64,000 nucleotides of DNA, from assembly GCF_024170165.1 (NCBI RefSeq), contig NZ_JALJXP010000001.1, forward strand, positions 434,001 to 498,000, read 5' to 3'. The DNA is from Pseudomonas nitroreducens (lineage in GTDB: Bacteria; Pseudomonadota; Gammaproteobacteria; Pseudomonadales; Pseudomonadaceae). Every line of letters starts with the position of its first letter. The stretch's first letter is position 1. This document shows positions 17,508 to 26,675 of this stretch, one piece after another. The notes beneath the pieces were generated by a model. It was not told the origin of the DNA and ran no database searches. It saw only the letters and a list, made by a program, of their open reading frames with translations. The translations under genes were made by a program, and so were the position numbers.

Positions 17508-18127
17508 GCTGTCACCTCGCGCAGGCCGTGGGCGTCGAGCAGCAGGCGGACATCGCCCAGGCGCCGTCCCTGTTCCGGGTCGTGGCTCACCAGCAGCAGG
17601 CCGGTGCCCTGCGCCTGCAGACGCTTGAGCAGTTTTTCGACAGCATCGCGGCTGGCCGGGTCGAGCGCCGCCGTGGGTTCGTCGAGCAACAGGAAGCGCG
17701 GGTTCTGCACCACCGCGCGCAGCAGCGCCAGGCGCTGCCGTTCGCCGGTGGAGAGTTGCAGGACCTGGGCCTGCAACAGCGCCGGGTCGAGGTTCACCTG
17801 CGGCATCAGGGGGCGCACCGTATCGAGATCGGTGAAGTGCGCGGCGACGCTGTCTTCCCACCAGCCGGACTCGGCCGCCAGGTAGGTCACCAGGCGGCGC
17901 CAGGTGCTGGCCGGCAGGCTTTCGCGGCTGACCCCGGCGAGGCTGACCTGGCCCTGGTTGGGGTCGAGGTCGGCGAGCATGCGCAGCAGCAGGCTCTTGC
18001 CGATGCCCGAGGGCCCGCTGAGCACCGTGCAGCGGCCGGGCGCCAGGTCGAGATCGAAGGGCCCGCTGTGCGCGCCGCGCAGCTCGCGGGCCTGCAACGG
18101 GCCGAGGGGAATCTGCGGAGGGTTCAT
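17504..18127 (-). CDS. ABC transporter ATPase, FetA/YbbL type
   Basis: 207 residues. Walker A GPSGIGKS (about 38-45), signature LSTGERQR, Walker B FLLLDEPTAALD and switch His in LVSHD. It is short, as usual for FetA-type ATPases. Its stop overlaps the permease start by four bases, so the two make one transporter. Its substrate (iron or another metal) is inferred from family only. Confidence 0.87.
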   Translation of the reverse strand: MNPPQIPLGPLQARELRGAHSGPFDLDLAPGRCTVLSGPSGIGKSLLLRMLADLDPNQGQVSLAGVSRESLPASTWRRLVTYLAAESGWWEDSVAAHFTDLDTVRPLMPQVNLDPALLQAQVLQLSTGERQRLALLRAVVQNPRFLLLDEPTAALDPASRDAVEKLLKRLQAQGTGLLLVSHDPEQGRRLGDVRLLLDAHGLREVTA

Positions 18128-18210
18128 GGGCTTGATCTGCCGGGAGAGTCGCCGGCGAGAATATCAAGGGCGGGTGTCGCGGCAACGTGAAATGCCGGTT
18201 CCCAAAACGA

Positions 18211-18237
18211 CAAGGCCCGGCATTGCGCCGGGCCTTG
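18211..18237 (-). terminator. Second terminator after the MFS gene
   Basis: Eleven-base stem CAAGGCCCGGC / GCCGGGCCTTG with a five-base loop. On the minus strand it is followed by TCGTTTT. Confidence 0.7.
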
Positions 18238-18242
18238 TGGAT

Positions 18243-18271
18243 AAAAAGCCCCGGAGAGTGTGCGCCGGGGC
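18243..18271 (-). terminator. First terminator after the MFS gene
   Basis: Minus-strand hairpin GCCCCGG / CCGGGGC followed by TTTTT, 17 bases past the transporter stop. With the hairpin at 18211 it forms a tandem terminator. Confidence 0.75.
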
Positions 18272-18288
18272 CTGGGCAAGGAGCCCAA

Positions 18289-19596
18289 TCAGTCGGTGGT
18301 GATCTTCGAGTGCTTCTGGGTGTCCTTCATGGTCACGTAGACCAGCAGCGAGCAGGCGATGCACGCGGTGACGTACCAGTAGAAGCCGCTCTCCATGCCG
18401 ATGCTCTTGAACCACAGCGCCACGTATTCGGCGGTGCCGCCGAAGATCGACACGGTGAGCGCGTACGGCAGGCCCACGCCCAGGGCGCGGATTTCGGTGG
18501 GGAACAGCTCGGCCTTCACCACGGCGTTGATCGAGGTGTAGCCGCTGACGATGACCAGCGCGGCCATGATCAGGAAGAACGCGCCCCACCAGGTGTCGAT
18601 GGTGTGCAGGGTGCTGAGGATCGGGTAGGTGAAGACGGTGCCGAGCACGCCGAAGGCGATCAGGATCGGGCGACGGCCGATCTTGTCCGACAGCGCGCCG
18701 ACGATGGGCTGCAGCAGCATGAACAGGAACAGGGTGGCCGCCGAGATCATGGTGGAATCGTTCTTGCTCATCCCCACCGTGTTCACCAGGTACTTCTGCA
18801 TGTAGGTGGTGTAGGTGTAGAAGGCCAGGGTGCCGCCCATGGTCAGGCCGACCACGGTCAGCACTTCCTTGGGATGGCGCATCAGCGAGCGCATCAGGCT
18901 TTCCTTGGGCTCTTCCTTCTTCGTGGTGAAGGACTCGGTCTCTTCCATGCCGCGACGCAGGAACATGGCCACGACCGCGCACAGCGCGCCGATGAAGAAC
19001 GGCACGCGCCAGCCCCAGCTTTCCAGCTGCTCGGTGGTCAGGGTCTGCTGCAGCACGATCAGCACCGCCAGGGCGATGAGCTGGCCGGAGATCAGGGTCA
19101 CGTACTGGAAGCTGGAGAAGAAGCCGCGCTGCTCCTTGTTGGCCATCTCGCTCAGGTAGGTTGCGGACGTGCCGTATTCGCCACCGACCGACAGGCCCTG
19201 CAGCAGGCGCGCGAGCACCAGCAGGATCGGGGCGCCGACGCCGATGGTTTCATAGCTGGGGGTCAGGGCGATGATCAGCGAGCCGAAGCACATCAGCAGG
19301 ACCGAGGCCAGCAGCGCCGCCTTGCGGCCCTTGCGGTCGGCGTAGATGCCCATCAGCCAGCCACCGATCGGACGCATGAGGAAGCCCACGGCGAAGATCG
19401 CGGCGGTGTTCAGCAACTGGGCGGTCATGTCGCCCTGGGGGAAGAACGCCTTGGCGAAATACAGCGAGAAGGCGGCGTAGACGTACCAGTCGTACCACTC
19501 GACCAGGTTGCCGACCGAGCCACTGAAGATCGACTTGATGCGCTGGGAAGTCGTGCGGGGTGCGGCAGAAGCGGAGACGGCGCTTGCGCTATCCAT
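18289..19596 (-). CDS. MHS-family MFS transporter, KgtP/PcaT-like (probable dicarboxylate or 2-oxoglutarate permease)
   Basis: 435 residues, twelve predicted helices. Loop 2-3 motif GIYADRKGRKAALLASV and its mirror DKIGRRPILIA mark the MFS fold. The GNLVEWYDWYVY start and RLLQGLSVGGEYGTSATYLSEMA block mark the metabolite:proton symporter subfamily that contains KgtP, PcaT and ShiA. Proton-driven uptake of a carboxylate is inferred; the precise acid is not. It has a tandem terminator at its end. An AraC-type regulator lies upstream on the same strand and may control it. Confidence 0.85.
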   Translation of the reverse strand: MDSASAVSASAAPRTTSQRIKSIFSGSVGNLVEWYDWYVYAAFSLYFAKAFFPQGDMTAQLLNTAAIFAVGFLMRPIGGWLMGIYADRKGRKAALLASVLLMCFGSLIIALTPSYETIGVGAPILLVLARLLQGLSVGGEYGTSATYLSEMANKEQRGFFSSFQYVTLISGQLIALAVLIVLQQTLTTEQLESWGWRVPFFIGALCAVVAMFLRRGMEETESFTTKKEEPKESLMRSLMRHPKEVLTVVGLTMGGTLAFYTYTTYMQKYLVNTVGMSKNDSTMISAATLFLFMLLQPIVGALSDKIGRRPILIAFGVLGTVFTYPILSTLHTIDTWWGAFFLIMAALVIVSGYTSINAVVKAELFPTEIRALGVGLPYALTVSIFGGTAEYVALWFKSIGMESGFYWYVTACIACSLLVYVTMKDTQKHSKITTD

Positions 19597-19896
19597 GGGT
19601 ATTCCTCTTTGTCGTTGTTGTCGTCAGGCGTGCGGACTACTCGAAACGTCACGCCGGCGCGCCGCGAGGGCGGCGCAGTGTCGAGGCGATAGCAGACAGC
19701 GTGCCAAGGCTTGAAAGCCGCGTGGCACTAGGAGTTGGAGTTTTTTGAGGGGGTGCGGGCAGGCGAAGCGGCGCCGATCGGGGTGGCCGTTGAGCGGAAA
19801 TCCGCCGATCAGGTGCGTCCCTGCGTTGGGCGGTTCGCGAGGACGGGCTTTGGGTAGGAGCGGACTTCGTCCGCGATCAGCATCAGGCGGCACGCT
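19597..19896. other. Intergenic region between araC-type gene and MFS gene
   Basis: 300 bases without a gene. It holds a single GTAGGAGCGGACTTCGTCCGCGAT REP (19854-19877) just after the regulator stop, and presumably the MFS promoter, which I could not place with confidence. Confidence 0.6.
19854..19877. repeat. Single REP, GTAGGAGCGGACTTCGTCCGCG type
   Basis: It matches the arm of the REPIN at 14261-14331 apart from the hairpin loop. No inverted partner is nearby, so it is a solitary REP. It lies 20 bases past the AraC-type regulator stop. Confidence 0.75.
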
Positions 19897-20688
19897 CTAG
19901 CGCTGACGGAACAGATCCCCCGGGGTAAACCCGAACAACCCCTTGAACGACGCGATGTACGCCGAGGTCGAGTCGTACCCGCAATCCAGCGCCGCCGCCG
20001 TCACGCTCTCGCCCGCCTCCAGCGAGCCGAGGGAGGCGAGCAGGCGCTGGCGCTGGCGCCACAGGCGGAAAGTCATTCCCGTCTCGCGCTGGAACAGCCG
20101 CGACAGGGTCTTCTCCGAGGTGCCGATGCGCTGCGCCCAGGCGCCCAGGGTGTGGCTGTCGGTGGGATGGTCGATCAGCGTCTGGCACAACTGCAGCAGG
20201 CGGCCCTCCTGCGGCATTGGCAGGGAGAAGGCGACTTCCGGCAGGTCGCGCAACTGGTCCAGCAGCACTTCCACCAGCCGCGATTCGGCACTGTCACCCG
20301 GTGGGTAATCCACCGGCAGCTCGCAGAAACTCTTGATCAGCTCGCGCGCCAGCGGCGTCACCTCCAGCACCCGGCAGCGGTCCGGTGCCCAACGGCAGGC
20401 GTCGTCGCGGATGTACAGGCTGCGCATGTCCGCCTGGGTCGAGGTCACCACTTCATGGTCGAGGAAGGCCGGAATCCAGATCGCCCGTTGCGGTGGCGCA
20501 AAGAAGCTGCCTTCGGCCGTGTGGACACCCAGCACCCCGGTGATCGCGTAGGACAGCTGCACCCAGGCGTGATGGTGCCTGCTGGTCCAGGAGCCCGCGC
20601 GCAAACGCTCGGCGCGGGCATAGACCGGCCGCGGCAGACGATCGAGCACCGGGATCAGGCGTTGCAGTTCGGGAGCTTGTCCTTTCAT
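19897..20688 (-). CDS. AraC-family transcriptional regulator
   Basis: 263 residues. N-terminal cupin-like sensor (about 20-110, with RHHHAWVQLSYAITGVLGVHT and FLDHEV). C-terminal double helix-turn-helix (about 165-263): first helix pair around LGAWAQRIGTSEKTLSRLFQRETG, second around VTAAALDCGYDSTSAYIASFKGLFG. A short, cupin-first AraC of this build often controls an adjacent efflux or uptake gene. The MFS gene downstream or the divergent Tsx-like gene are candidates. The intergenic dyads at 20918-20977 may be its operators. Confidence 0.88.
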   Translation of the reverse strand: MKGQAPELQRLIPVLDRLPRPVYARAERLRAGSWTSRHHHAWVQLSYAITGVLGVHTAEGSFFAPPQRAIWIPAFLDHEVVTSTQADMRSLYIRDDACRWAPDRCRVLEVTPLARELIKSFCELPVDYPPGDSAESRLVEVLLDQLRDLPEVAFSLPMPQEGRLLQLCQTLIDHPTDSHTLGAWAQRIGTSEKTLSRLFQRETGMTFRLWRQRQRLLASLGSLEAGESVTAAALDCGYDSTSAYIASFKGLFGFTPGDLFRQR

Positions 20689-21264
20689 CGGTAGAACTTT
20701 GGAAAATGTCGCTGGAGAACCGCAGTCTGGCAGGCTGCCCTGTCCACCTCAAGCCGGATCAGAGCCGTTGCCGACCCGAACGGCGGCGTTCGACTCCTGA
20801 AAGAAGCATCTGACAGCACGACCGCCGGGCAGCCCGAGGCATCCTGGCAGGTGTGGTGAAGGCCCTTGTCTGGCATTATCCGCGCCCGGAAAAACGCGTG
20901 GTGTATTCCGACGACTGTTGTGTAGATTTCCCACAAGATAGTTGTATACATAATTTGTGTTGATTCGTTTCAACACAGGTTTGCCCTGTATCCAATCTTC
21001 TGGTTGGTGATCGCCATTGCAGTGCTTCCTGCCGGGCCGATGCCCTCGAAACAGGCAAAGTTGTCCTGTGAGTCAGGAAACGGCCCGGCCCGTGCACCTG
21101 CGTCTTACCTGCCAAAGGAGCGGACCCTGAGGGGTTCGTCATAAAAGTGGAACATCTGGACAGGATTGGCGCCAATCTTGCTTTTCCTCGCCAGGCCTGA
21201 CCGACCGGACAGGTTCCACCGACAATTAAAAATGCAACACGACTGCACTGATTAGGAGCAACGC
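20689..21264. other. Long divergent regulatory region between araC-type gene and tsx-like gene
   Basis: 576 bases with no convincing gene. It contains an AT-rich tract (20910-20980) with three dyads, and a 14-base perfect palindrome GATTGGCGCCAATC at 21164-21177. The Tsx-like start has a TAGGAGCAACGC ribosome site. Confidence 0.6.
20918..20977. promoter_or_regulatory. Candidate operator region with three dyads
   Basis: In order: TTGTG(n9)CACAA at 20918-20936; TGTATACA at 20943-20950; and arms TGTGTTGA and TCAACACA separated by six bases at 20956-20977. Such a stack in an AT-rich patch of a high-GC genome looks like regulator binding sites for the AraC-type gene or the Tsx-like gene. Confidence 0.4.
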
Positions 21265-22101
21265 ATGACTCGCACTCTCGCATCCCTGCTGCTCGCCGGC
21301 GGGCTGCTCGCGGCCGGGCAGGCCATGGCTGGCGGTGAAGACCTGACCCCGGCGCCGGCTTCCAACGACGGCCCGCTGATCTGGCACAACGAAAGCCTGA
21401 CCTACCTGTGGGGCAAGAACTTCAAGGTCGACCCGCCGATCCAGCAGACCTTCACCTTCGAGAGCGCGAGCGCCTGGACCTGGGGTGACCTCTGGTTCTT
21501 CGTCGACCAGATCAACTACAACGGCAAGGAAAGCGCCACCAACGGCAAGAACACCTACTACGGTGAGTTCAGCCCGCGCCTGTCGTTCGGCAAGATCACC
21601 GGTGCCGACCTGTCGTTCGGCCCGGTCAAGGACGTGCTGCTGGCCAGCACCTACGAGTTCGGCGAAGGCGACGTCGAGTCCTACCTGCTCGGCCCGGGCT
21701 TCGACCTGGCGCTGCCGGGCTTCGATTACTTCCAGCTGAACTTCTACTACCGCAAGCCCGATGGCAACCGCGTGCCGTCCGGTGCCTGGCAGATTACCCC
21801 GGCCTGGGCCATCACCTTCCCGGTGGGCAACTCCGACATCCTGTTCGACGGCTTCATGGACTGGGTCGTGAACAACAAGGACGCCAGCTCCAGCCACCGC
21901 AACCAGTCGGACTACCACGCCAACCTGCACTTCAACCCGCAGCTGAAGTACGACCTGGGCAAGTCCCTGGGCTACGAGGCCAAGCACCTGTACGTGGGTA
22001 TCGAGTACGACTACTGGTCCGACAAGTACGGCATCAAGGATTCGCAGTACTTCACCACCGACCAGAACACCGTCAGCGCGCTGGTCAAGTACCACTTCTG
22101 A
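21265..22101 (+). CDS. Tsx/OmpK-like outer-membrane nucleoside channel
   Basis: 278 residues. Signal peptide 1-22 (cleavage after AMA). The mature part is rich in aromatic and alternating residues of a beta barrel and ends with Phe (VKYHF), the outer-membrane assembly signature. Blocks LTYLWGKNFKVDPPIQQTFTFESASAWTWGDLWFFVDQ and the late YVGIEYDYWSDKYGI fit the Tsx/OmpK nucleoside-channel family. It should let nucleosides or similar small molecules through the outer membrane. It follows a long regulatory region and has its own terminator. Confidence 0.85.
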   Translation: MTRTLASLLLAGGLLAAGQAMAGGEDLTPAPASNDGPLIWHNESLTYLWGKNFKVDPPIQQTFTFESASAWTWGDLWFFVDQINYNGKESATNGKNTYYGEFSPRLSFGKITGADLSFGPVKDVLLASTYEFGEGDVESYLLGPGFDLALPGFDYFQLNFYYRKPDGNRVPSGAWQITPAWAITFPVGNSDILFDGFMDWVVNNKDASSSHRNQSDYHANLHFNPQLKYDLGKSLGYEAKHLYVGIEYDYWSDKYGIKDSQYFTTDQNTVSALVKYHF

Positions 22102-22110
22102 TGTTCCCCT

Positions 22111-22142
22111 CCGACCCCGCCGCCTGGCGGGGTCGGTCTTTT
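22111..22142 (+). terminator. Terminator of the Tsx-like gene
   Basis: Eleven-base stem CCGACCCCGCC / GGCGGGGTCGG, loop GCCT, then TCTTTT, ten bases after the stop codon. Confidence 0.85.
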
Positions 22143-22294
22143 CAGGCGGCGTACGGCTTTTTCGCGCGCTGGTTGAAATGTCCGCGCATTTTTCGGAAGT
22201 TGCCGACAGGCCATCCGGCTCACGACCGATTGGTCGGGCCCCGGACAACCTCTAGCTTTGCATCTCTTTTGCTTCACCCTAGGAGATGTGAGCC

Positions 22295-22747
22295 ATGAAG
22301 AAACTGTTGATCGCGGCCATCGCCGCGAGCATTTGCACGCCCGTGCTGGCCGCGCCGGCACAGAAAAATTCGCAGCAGCCGGAACACGTCCAGTACGGTG
22401 GTAATGGCAAGGTCAAGCCGCTTGAGCAGCATGAGAAAACTCACGAGGGCGGCTTCTTCCGCGATACCGTGAAGAAGCCGATTCCCAACGATGCCGTCGT
22501 GGAGACCGGTGCGCATGCAGGTGCTGAAGGTGCCGCTACTGCTGGTAGTGCTGAAGCGGGTGTGGCAACCGCGACGGTACCGGCAGCGGGAGCTGGCCTG
22601 GGCCTGAGCACTCCGCTGGTAGGTTCGCTCACCGTCGGCGCTGCTGTCGGTATCGGCGCTGCCGTTGTCGCTGTTGGCGCCGCCATCGGCAACCACGGCG
22701 GTGGTGGCGGTCACCACAACTCCGGCACCACCGGCACCACCCAGTGA
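22295..22747 (+). CDS. Unknown small secreted Ala/Gly-rich protein with hydrophobic core and His-Gly tail
   Basis: 150 residues, no family recognised. Signal peptide 1-19 (MKKLLIAAIAASICTPVLA). A charged polar stretch (20-75) follows, then an Ala/Gly/Val-rich region (75-130) with a strongly hydrophobic segment (GSLTVGAAVGIGAAVVAVGAA), and a tail of glycine and histidine ending in Thr-Gly repeats. The ATG at 22295 has an AGGAGATG ribosome site. It stands alone between the Tsx-like and TetR-type genes. The glycine-zipper-like segment would fit membrane insertion or self-assembly; the His-Gly tail could bind metal. Both are inference. Confidence 0.7.
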   Translation: MKKLLIAAIAASICTPVLAAPAQKNSQQPEHVQYGGNGKVKPLEQHEKTHEGGFFRDTVKKPIPNDAVVETGAHAGAEGAATAGSAEAGVATATVPAAGAGLGLSTPLVGSLTVGAAVGIGAAVVAVGAAIGNHGGGGGHHNSGTTGTTQ

Positions 22748-22908
22748 TGCCATGCCCCCGGCCCACTCACGGGGGCTGCCATGACTCGGGCGGGAGCCGG
22801 ATCGCAAGACGACCCCGGTTCCTGCCCTTTTTCACGCCTCGCGCTTGAATCCCGCTACCCGCCTGGGTTATCCATGCAGCGCCCCCGCTCAATGCACGGA
22901 CATCCCGC

Positions 22909-23580
22909 ATGACCCTCCAGGTACCCGCCCACACCGCGCCCAACGGCGAAAAGCCCGCCGGTCGCATTCGCCAGAAGAACGAGGAAGCCATCCTCGCCGC
23001 CGCCGAGGAGGAATTCGCCCGCCACGGCTTCAAGGGCACCAGCATGAACACCATCGCCCAGCGCGTCGGCCTGCCCAAGGCCAACCTGCATTATTACTTC
23101 AGCAACAAGCTGGGGCTGTACGTGGCGGTGCTGAGCAACATCCTCGAGTTGTGGGACAGCACCTTCAACCACCTCAGCGTGGACGATGATCCGGCCGTTG
23201 CGCTGGCCACCTACATCCGCGCCAAGATGGAATTCTCCCGTCGTTATCCGCAGGCCTCGCGGGTATTCGCCATGGAGATCATCAGCGGTGGCGAATGCCT
23301 CTCCGAGCACTTCAGCCAGGACTACCGCACCTGGTTCGCCGGCCGTGCGGCGGTGTTCCAGGCCTGGATCGACGCCGGCAAGATGGACGCCGTGGACCCG
23401 GTGAACCTGATCTTCCTGATCTGGAGCAGCACCCAGCATTACGCCGACTTCGCCACCCAGATCGGCTTCGTCACCGGCCGCAAGCGCCTGTCCAAGCAGG
23501 ACTTCAGCGATGCCAGCGACAACCTCATCCGCATCATCCTCAAGGGTTGCGGGCTGACGCCGCCGCCGGCCTCGGCATGA
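22909..23580 (+). CDS. TetR-family regulator, RutR-like
   Basis: 223 residues. N-terminal helix-turn-helix (about 20-70: ILAAAEEEFARHGFKGTSMNTIAQRVGLPKANLHYYF). The C-terminal ligand domain resembles the RutR/YcdC type (RVFAMEIISGGECL, WSSTQHYADFATQI). RutR senses uracil and controls pyrimidine and purine genes in E. coli. A nucleobase ligand here is inference, supported by purine genes on both sides. The stop overlaps the start of the next gene as ATGA. Confidence 0.85.
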   Translation: MTLQVPAHTAPNGEKPAGRIRQKNEEAILAAAEEEFARHGFKGTSMNTIAQRVGLPKANLHYYFSNKLGLYVAVLSNILELWDSTFNHLSVDDDPAVALATYIRAKMEFSRRYPQASRVFAMEIISGGECLSEHFSQDYRTWFAGRAAVFQAWIDAGKMDAVDPVNLIFLIWSSTQHYADFATQIGFVTGRKRLSKQDFSDASDNLIRIILKGCGLTPPPASA

Positions 23581-24167
23581 GTTTCACCCTCGCCGGCCCC
23601 GCGGTTTACCAGGAAGACATCCGCAAGAGCCGCTTCCACTGCGTCGCCGCTCCCATCGCCAGCGAGGCCGAGGCCCATGCCTTCCTCGCAGCGCACCGCG
23701 ACCCCGGCGCCGGGCACAACTGCTGGGCCTGGAAGCTGGGCAACCAGTACCGCTTCAGCGACGACGGCGAGCCCGGCGGCACCGCCGGCCGGCCCATGCT
23801 GGTGGCCATCGAGGGGCAGGACATGGACCGCGTGGTGGTCGTGGTCAGCCGCTGGTTCGGTGGCATCAAGCTCGGCACCGGCGGTCTGGCTCGCGCCTAT
23901 GGCGGCTGCGCGGCGAAGTGCCTGCAGGACGCCGAGCGCATCGAACTGGTGCCCAGCAGCCGGCTGGCATTCGACTGCAGCTTCGCCGAGCACGCGCTGC
24001 TCAAGGCGCGGGTGCTGGCGCTCGGCGCCAGCATCGAAGATGAAGCCTTTGCTGCGGAAGGCGTGCACATGACGCTGAACCTGCCGACCACCCTGGTCGA
24101 GCCCCTGCAGAAGCTGCTGGGCGATCTCAGTCGCGGTCGAATCCAGGCGCAGTTGCTGGACGCCTGA
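23577..24167 (+). CDS. IMPACT/YigZ family protein
   Basis: 196 residues from the ATG at 23577 that overlaps the TetR stop. N-terminal UPF0029/Impact domain with the hallmark AWKLGNQYRFSDDGEPGGTAGRPML and VVVSRWFGGIKLGTGGLARAYG; C-terminal ferredoxin-like DUF1949 part. The E. coli homologue is YigZ; the biochemical role of bacterial members is not settled. Tight overlap suggests translation from the regulator's mRNA. Confidence 0.88.
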   Translation: MSFTLAGPAVYQEDIRKSRFHCVAAPIASEAEAHAFLAAHRDPGAGHNCWAWKLGNQYRFSDDGEPGGTAGRPMLVAIEGQDMDRVVVVVSRWFGGIKLGTGGLARAYGGCAAKCLQDAERIELVPSSRLAFDCSFAEHALLKARVLALGASIEDEAFAAEGVHMTLNLPTTLVEPLQKLLGDLSRGRIQAQLLDA

Positions 24168-24639
24168 TTCTTCTCCCCAAACACCGTGGAGCCGCCTGTG
24201 GATAACCTGTGGCAGGACCTCTGCTGCCCACGTACTCCGCAGCCTTCAGCGTCTTGCTCGTTTCTTGATCAATGGCTCTCGCGCCTGTTGAACAAAATAT
24301 GAACAAGCTGTGGAAAAGATGTGGGTGAAATTCCCCCGGAACAGCGTCAGACGCGACTTCTGACCACTCGGTGAGTTATTCATCGGAGTGATGCAGGGCT
24401 TGCCGGGCCTGGGCTCGGGCATTTCGGCGGATTCGCGGGCGTTCCCCTGAGCCTTGGGGGCAAGTCTCTGGACAATCTGTGGGCAACTTGTGGGCAAGGT
24501 GTCTCGCCGGCGAGACACTTCGTGCGCTGATCGGCCGTCATCACCCGCCGGCCCTGGCGAAAAGCCTGCCGCTTCGCTTGAAAAATCTGTGGATAACACT
24601 GGGGAAAAGGCGCCGGCACAAGGCCGGCGCCAGGGCTGC
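24168..24639. other. Intergenic region with DnaA-box-like sites
   Basis: 472 bases between convergent genes and without a credible ORF. It has TGTGGATAA at 24197-24205 and 24588-24596 (both perfect DnaA-box complements), TGTGGAAAA at 24309-24317 and TGTGGGCAA at 24478-24486 and 24489-24497, all on the same strand. No AT-rich unwinding element is obvious, so this is not claimed as an origin. Confidence 0.5.
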
Positions 24640-26568
24640 TCACAGGCGGAACTGGGCCATCTGCCGGGCTAGGTCATCGGCCAGGTTGCGCAGCTCGCGG
24701 CACTGCTCGCGGCCATGCTGCACTTCGCGGGTGGTGGCATGGGCCAGGTCGGCGATGCCCTGCACGTTGCGGTTGATCTCCTCGGTCACCGCCGACTGCT
24801 CCTCGGTGGCCGTGGCGACCTGGTGGTTGATGTCGCTGATGCGCTCCACCTGGTCGGCGATGGCGCCCAGCGAGGCGCCGGCCTGCTCGCTGGCGGCCAG
24901 GCTCTGCCCGGTGGTCTGCTGGCTGGACTGCATCGAGCGTACCGCGGCATCAGCGCCGCCCTTCAGGCGCTGGATGATCGTCAGGATTTCGTCGGTCGAG
25001 CCCTGGGTGCGGCTGGCCAGCGTGCGTACCTCATCGGCCACCACGGCGAAGCCACGGCCCAGTTCGCCGGCGCGCGCCGCCTCGATGGCGGCGTTGAGGG
25101 CGAGCAGGTTGGTCTGCTCGGAGACACCGCGGATCACCGCCAGCACCTGGTCGATGCTAGCCACCTGCCCGGCCAGTTCGCCCACCGCGCCGGCCGCCTC
25201 GCCGATCTCCCCGGACATGCGCTGGCCGACCTGCAGCGAGCCGCCGACTACTCGCCGTGCTGCGCCGGCTTCCTCGCGGGCCTGCTGCGAGGCGCTGGCG
25301 GCCTGTTCGGCGTTGCGCGCGATCTCCTGCACCGTGCTGCCCATCTCGTTCACCGCCGTGGCGACCATGTCGGTCATCTCCTGCTGGCGGCCGGCGCGGT
25401 CGGCGGTGTTGTCCACCACCTGCGCCACCTCGCCGACGGTGCGCAGCAGTTGCTGGCTGGTGCCGAGTACGGCGCCGATCAGCGCGCGCTGGCCTTCGAG
25501 GAAGCGGTTGAAACCGCGGGCCAGATCGCCCAGTTCGTCCGCGCGGCTGTCGTCCAGGCGGCGGGTGAGGTCGCCGCCGCCACCGCCTATTTCCAGCAGC
25601 GCGCTGGTGACCTGGCGGATCGGCCGGGCCAGGCTGCGCGCCATCAGCACCACCAGTGCCAGGCAGAGCAGGGCAACCAGGGCCCCGGCGAGGCCGGAGA
25701 ACGCCAGCGCCTCGCGGGCGTCGGCGTAGATTTCCGCTTCCGGCACCTCGCTCACCAGGGTCCAGCCCAGGTCATGCAGCGGCAGGCTGGCAGCCAGGTA
25801 GGCCTCGCCGTCGCGCTCGAAGCGGGCACTGTGGAAGCCCTGCTGGCCGAGCAGTGCGCTGGCGGCGCTGGCGCCGATCAGGTCACCGAGGTTGCGCCCC
25901 TTGGGCAGCGAGGCGTCGGGATGGATCTGCACCTGGCCGTCGTTCTTCACCAGGTACACGCGGCCGGACTGGCCGAAGCGGAAGTCGCGGATCAGCGTCG
26001 ACAGCTCGCGCATCTCCAGGCCCAGCCCGGCGATGCCGAGCAGCTTGCCGTCGCGCTCCACGCGCTGGTCGATGAACAGCGCCAGTTCGCCGGTGCTGCC
26101 GTCGGTATCGATGTTCCACATGCGCGGCTTGCCGCTGTCGATGAACTGGAAGTACCAGCTGTCCTTCGGCTCGCTGCGGCTCAGCGTGCGCTCCTTGCCC
26201 TTGTCACTGTAATAAGCGCCGCTGGCGTTGGAGGTGATCAGCGCGGAGAAGGCCTTTTGCGAGGCGCGGATGCCGCCCAGGTAGCGGGTGAATTCGGCGA
26301 GCTTCTCCGGGCTTTCGCCAGCGGCCAGCCAGTCCTGCACCAGGGTGTTGTCGGCGATGCCGGCCGCTGCGGTGATGGGGCCGGTGAGGCGCTTCTCGAA
26401 GTCGTTGGCAATCGCCTGGATGCTCGCCGGCAGCGCCTGTTCGAGCAGGTAGCGCTCACTGAGGCGGTTGACCAGCACGGCATACAGGCCGAGGACGATG
26501 AGCAGGCTGATGAGCAGGGCGGCGCCCATGCTGAGGATGAGCTGGGTCTGGATACTTCGCAGGCGCAT
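24640..26568 (-). CDS. Methyl-accepting chemotaxis protein with periplasmic dCache domain
   Basis: 642 residues from the ATG at 26568 (GGAGG ribosome site); a longer frame reads back through xdhC and is a shadow. Transmembrane helix about 8-31; periplasmic dCache (about 35-275; [11 protein letters not shown] and LALFIDQRV segments are typical); second helix about 290-315; HAMP; signalling tip [37 protein letters not shown]. No CheR pentapeptide. The next gene upstream is xdhC, so a purine ligand, as for the McpH-type receptors of P. putida, is a reasonable but untested inference. Confidence 0.92.
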   Translation of the reverse strand: MRLRSIQTQLILSMGAALLISLLIVLGLYAVLVNRLSERYLLEQALPASIQAIANDFEKRLTGPITAAAGIADNTLVQDWLAAGESPEKLAEFTRYLGGIRASQKAFSALITSNASGAYYSDKGKERTLSRSEPKDSWYFQFIDSGKPRMWNIDTDGSTGELALFIDQRVERDGKLLGIAGLGLEMRELSTLIRDFRFGQSGRVYLVKNDGQVQIHPDASLPKGRNLGDLIGASAASALLGQQGFHSARFERDGEAYLAASLPLHDLGWTLVSEVPEAEIYADAREALAFSGLAGALVALLCLALVVLMARSLARPIRQVTSALLEIGGGGGDLTRRLDDSRADELGDLARGFNRFLEGQRALIGAVLGTSQQLLRTVGEVAQVVDNTADRAGRQQEMTDMVATAVNEMGSTVQEIARNAEQAASASQQAREEAGAARRVVGGSLQVGQRMSGEIGEAAGAVGELAGQVASIDQVLAVIRGVSEQTNLLALNAAIEAARAGELGRGFAVVADEVRTLASRTQGSTDEILTIIQRLKGGADAAVRSMQSSQQTTGQSLAASEQAGASLGAIADQVERISDINHQVATATEEQSAVTEEINRNVQGIADLAHATTREVQHGREQCRELRNLADDLARQMAQFRL

Positions 26569-26675
26569 TTTCTTGTTTTCCTCCGAACGCACAACGAAAC
26601 GCCCGCCGGTGGCGGGCGAAGAGACGGGGTCGTTGAATGTATCGGCGGCGGCGGGGAAAACTGTTGTCCCATTGG

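Noticed and set aside
24168..24639. Chromosomal origin (oriC)
   Set aside because: DnaA-box-like sites are present but there is no AT-rich unwinding region and neither dnaA-dnaN nor rpmH is adjacent.
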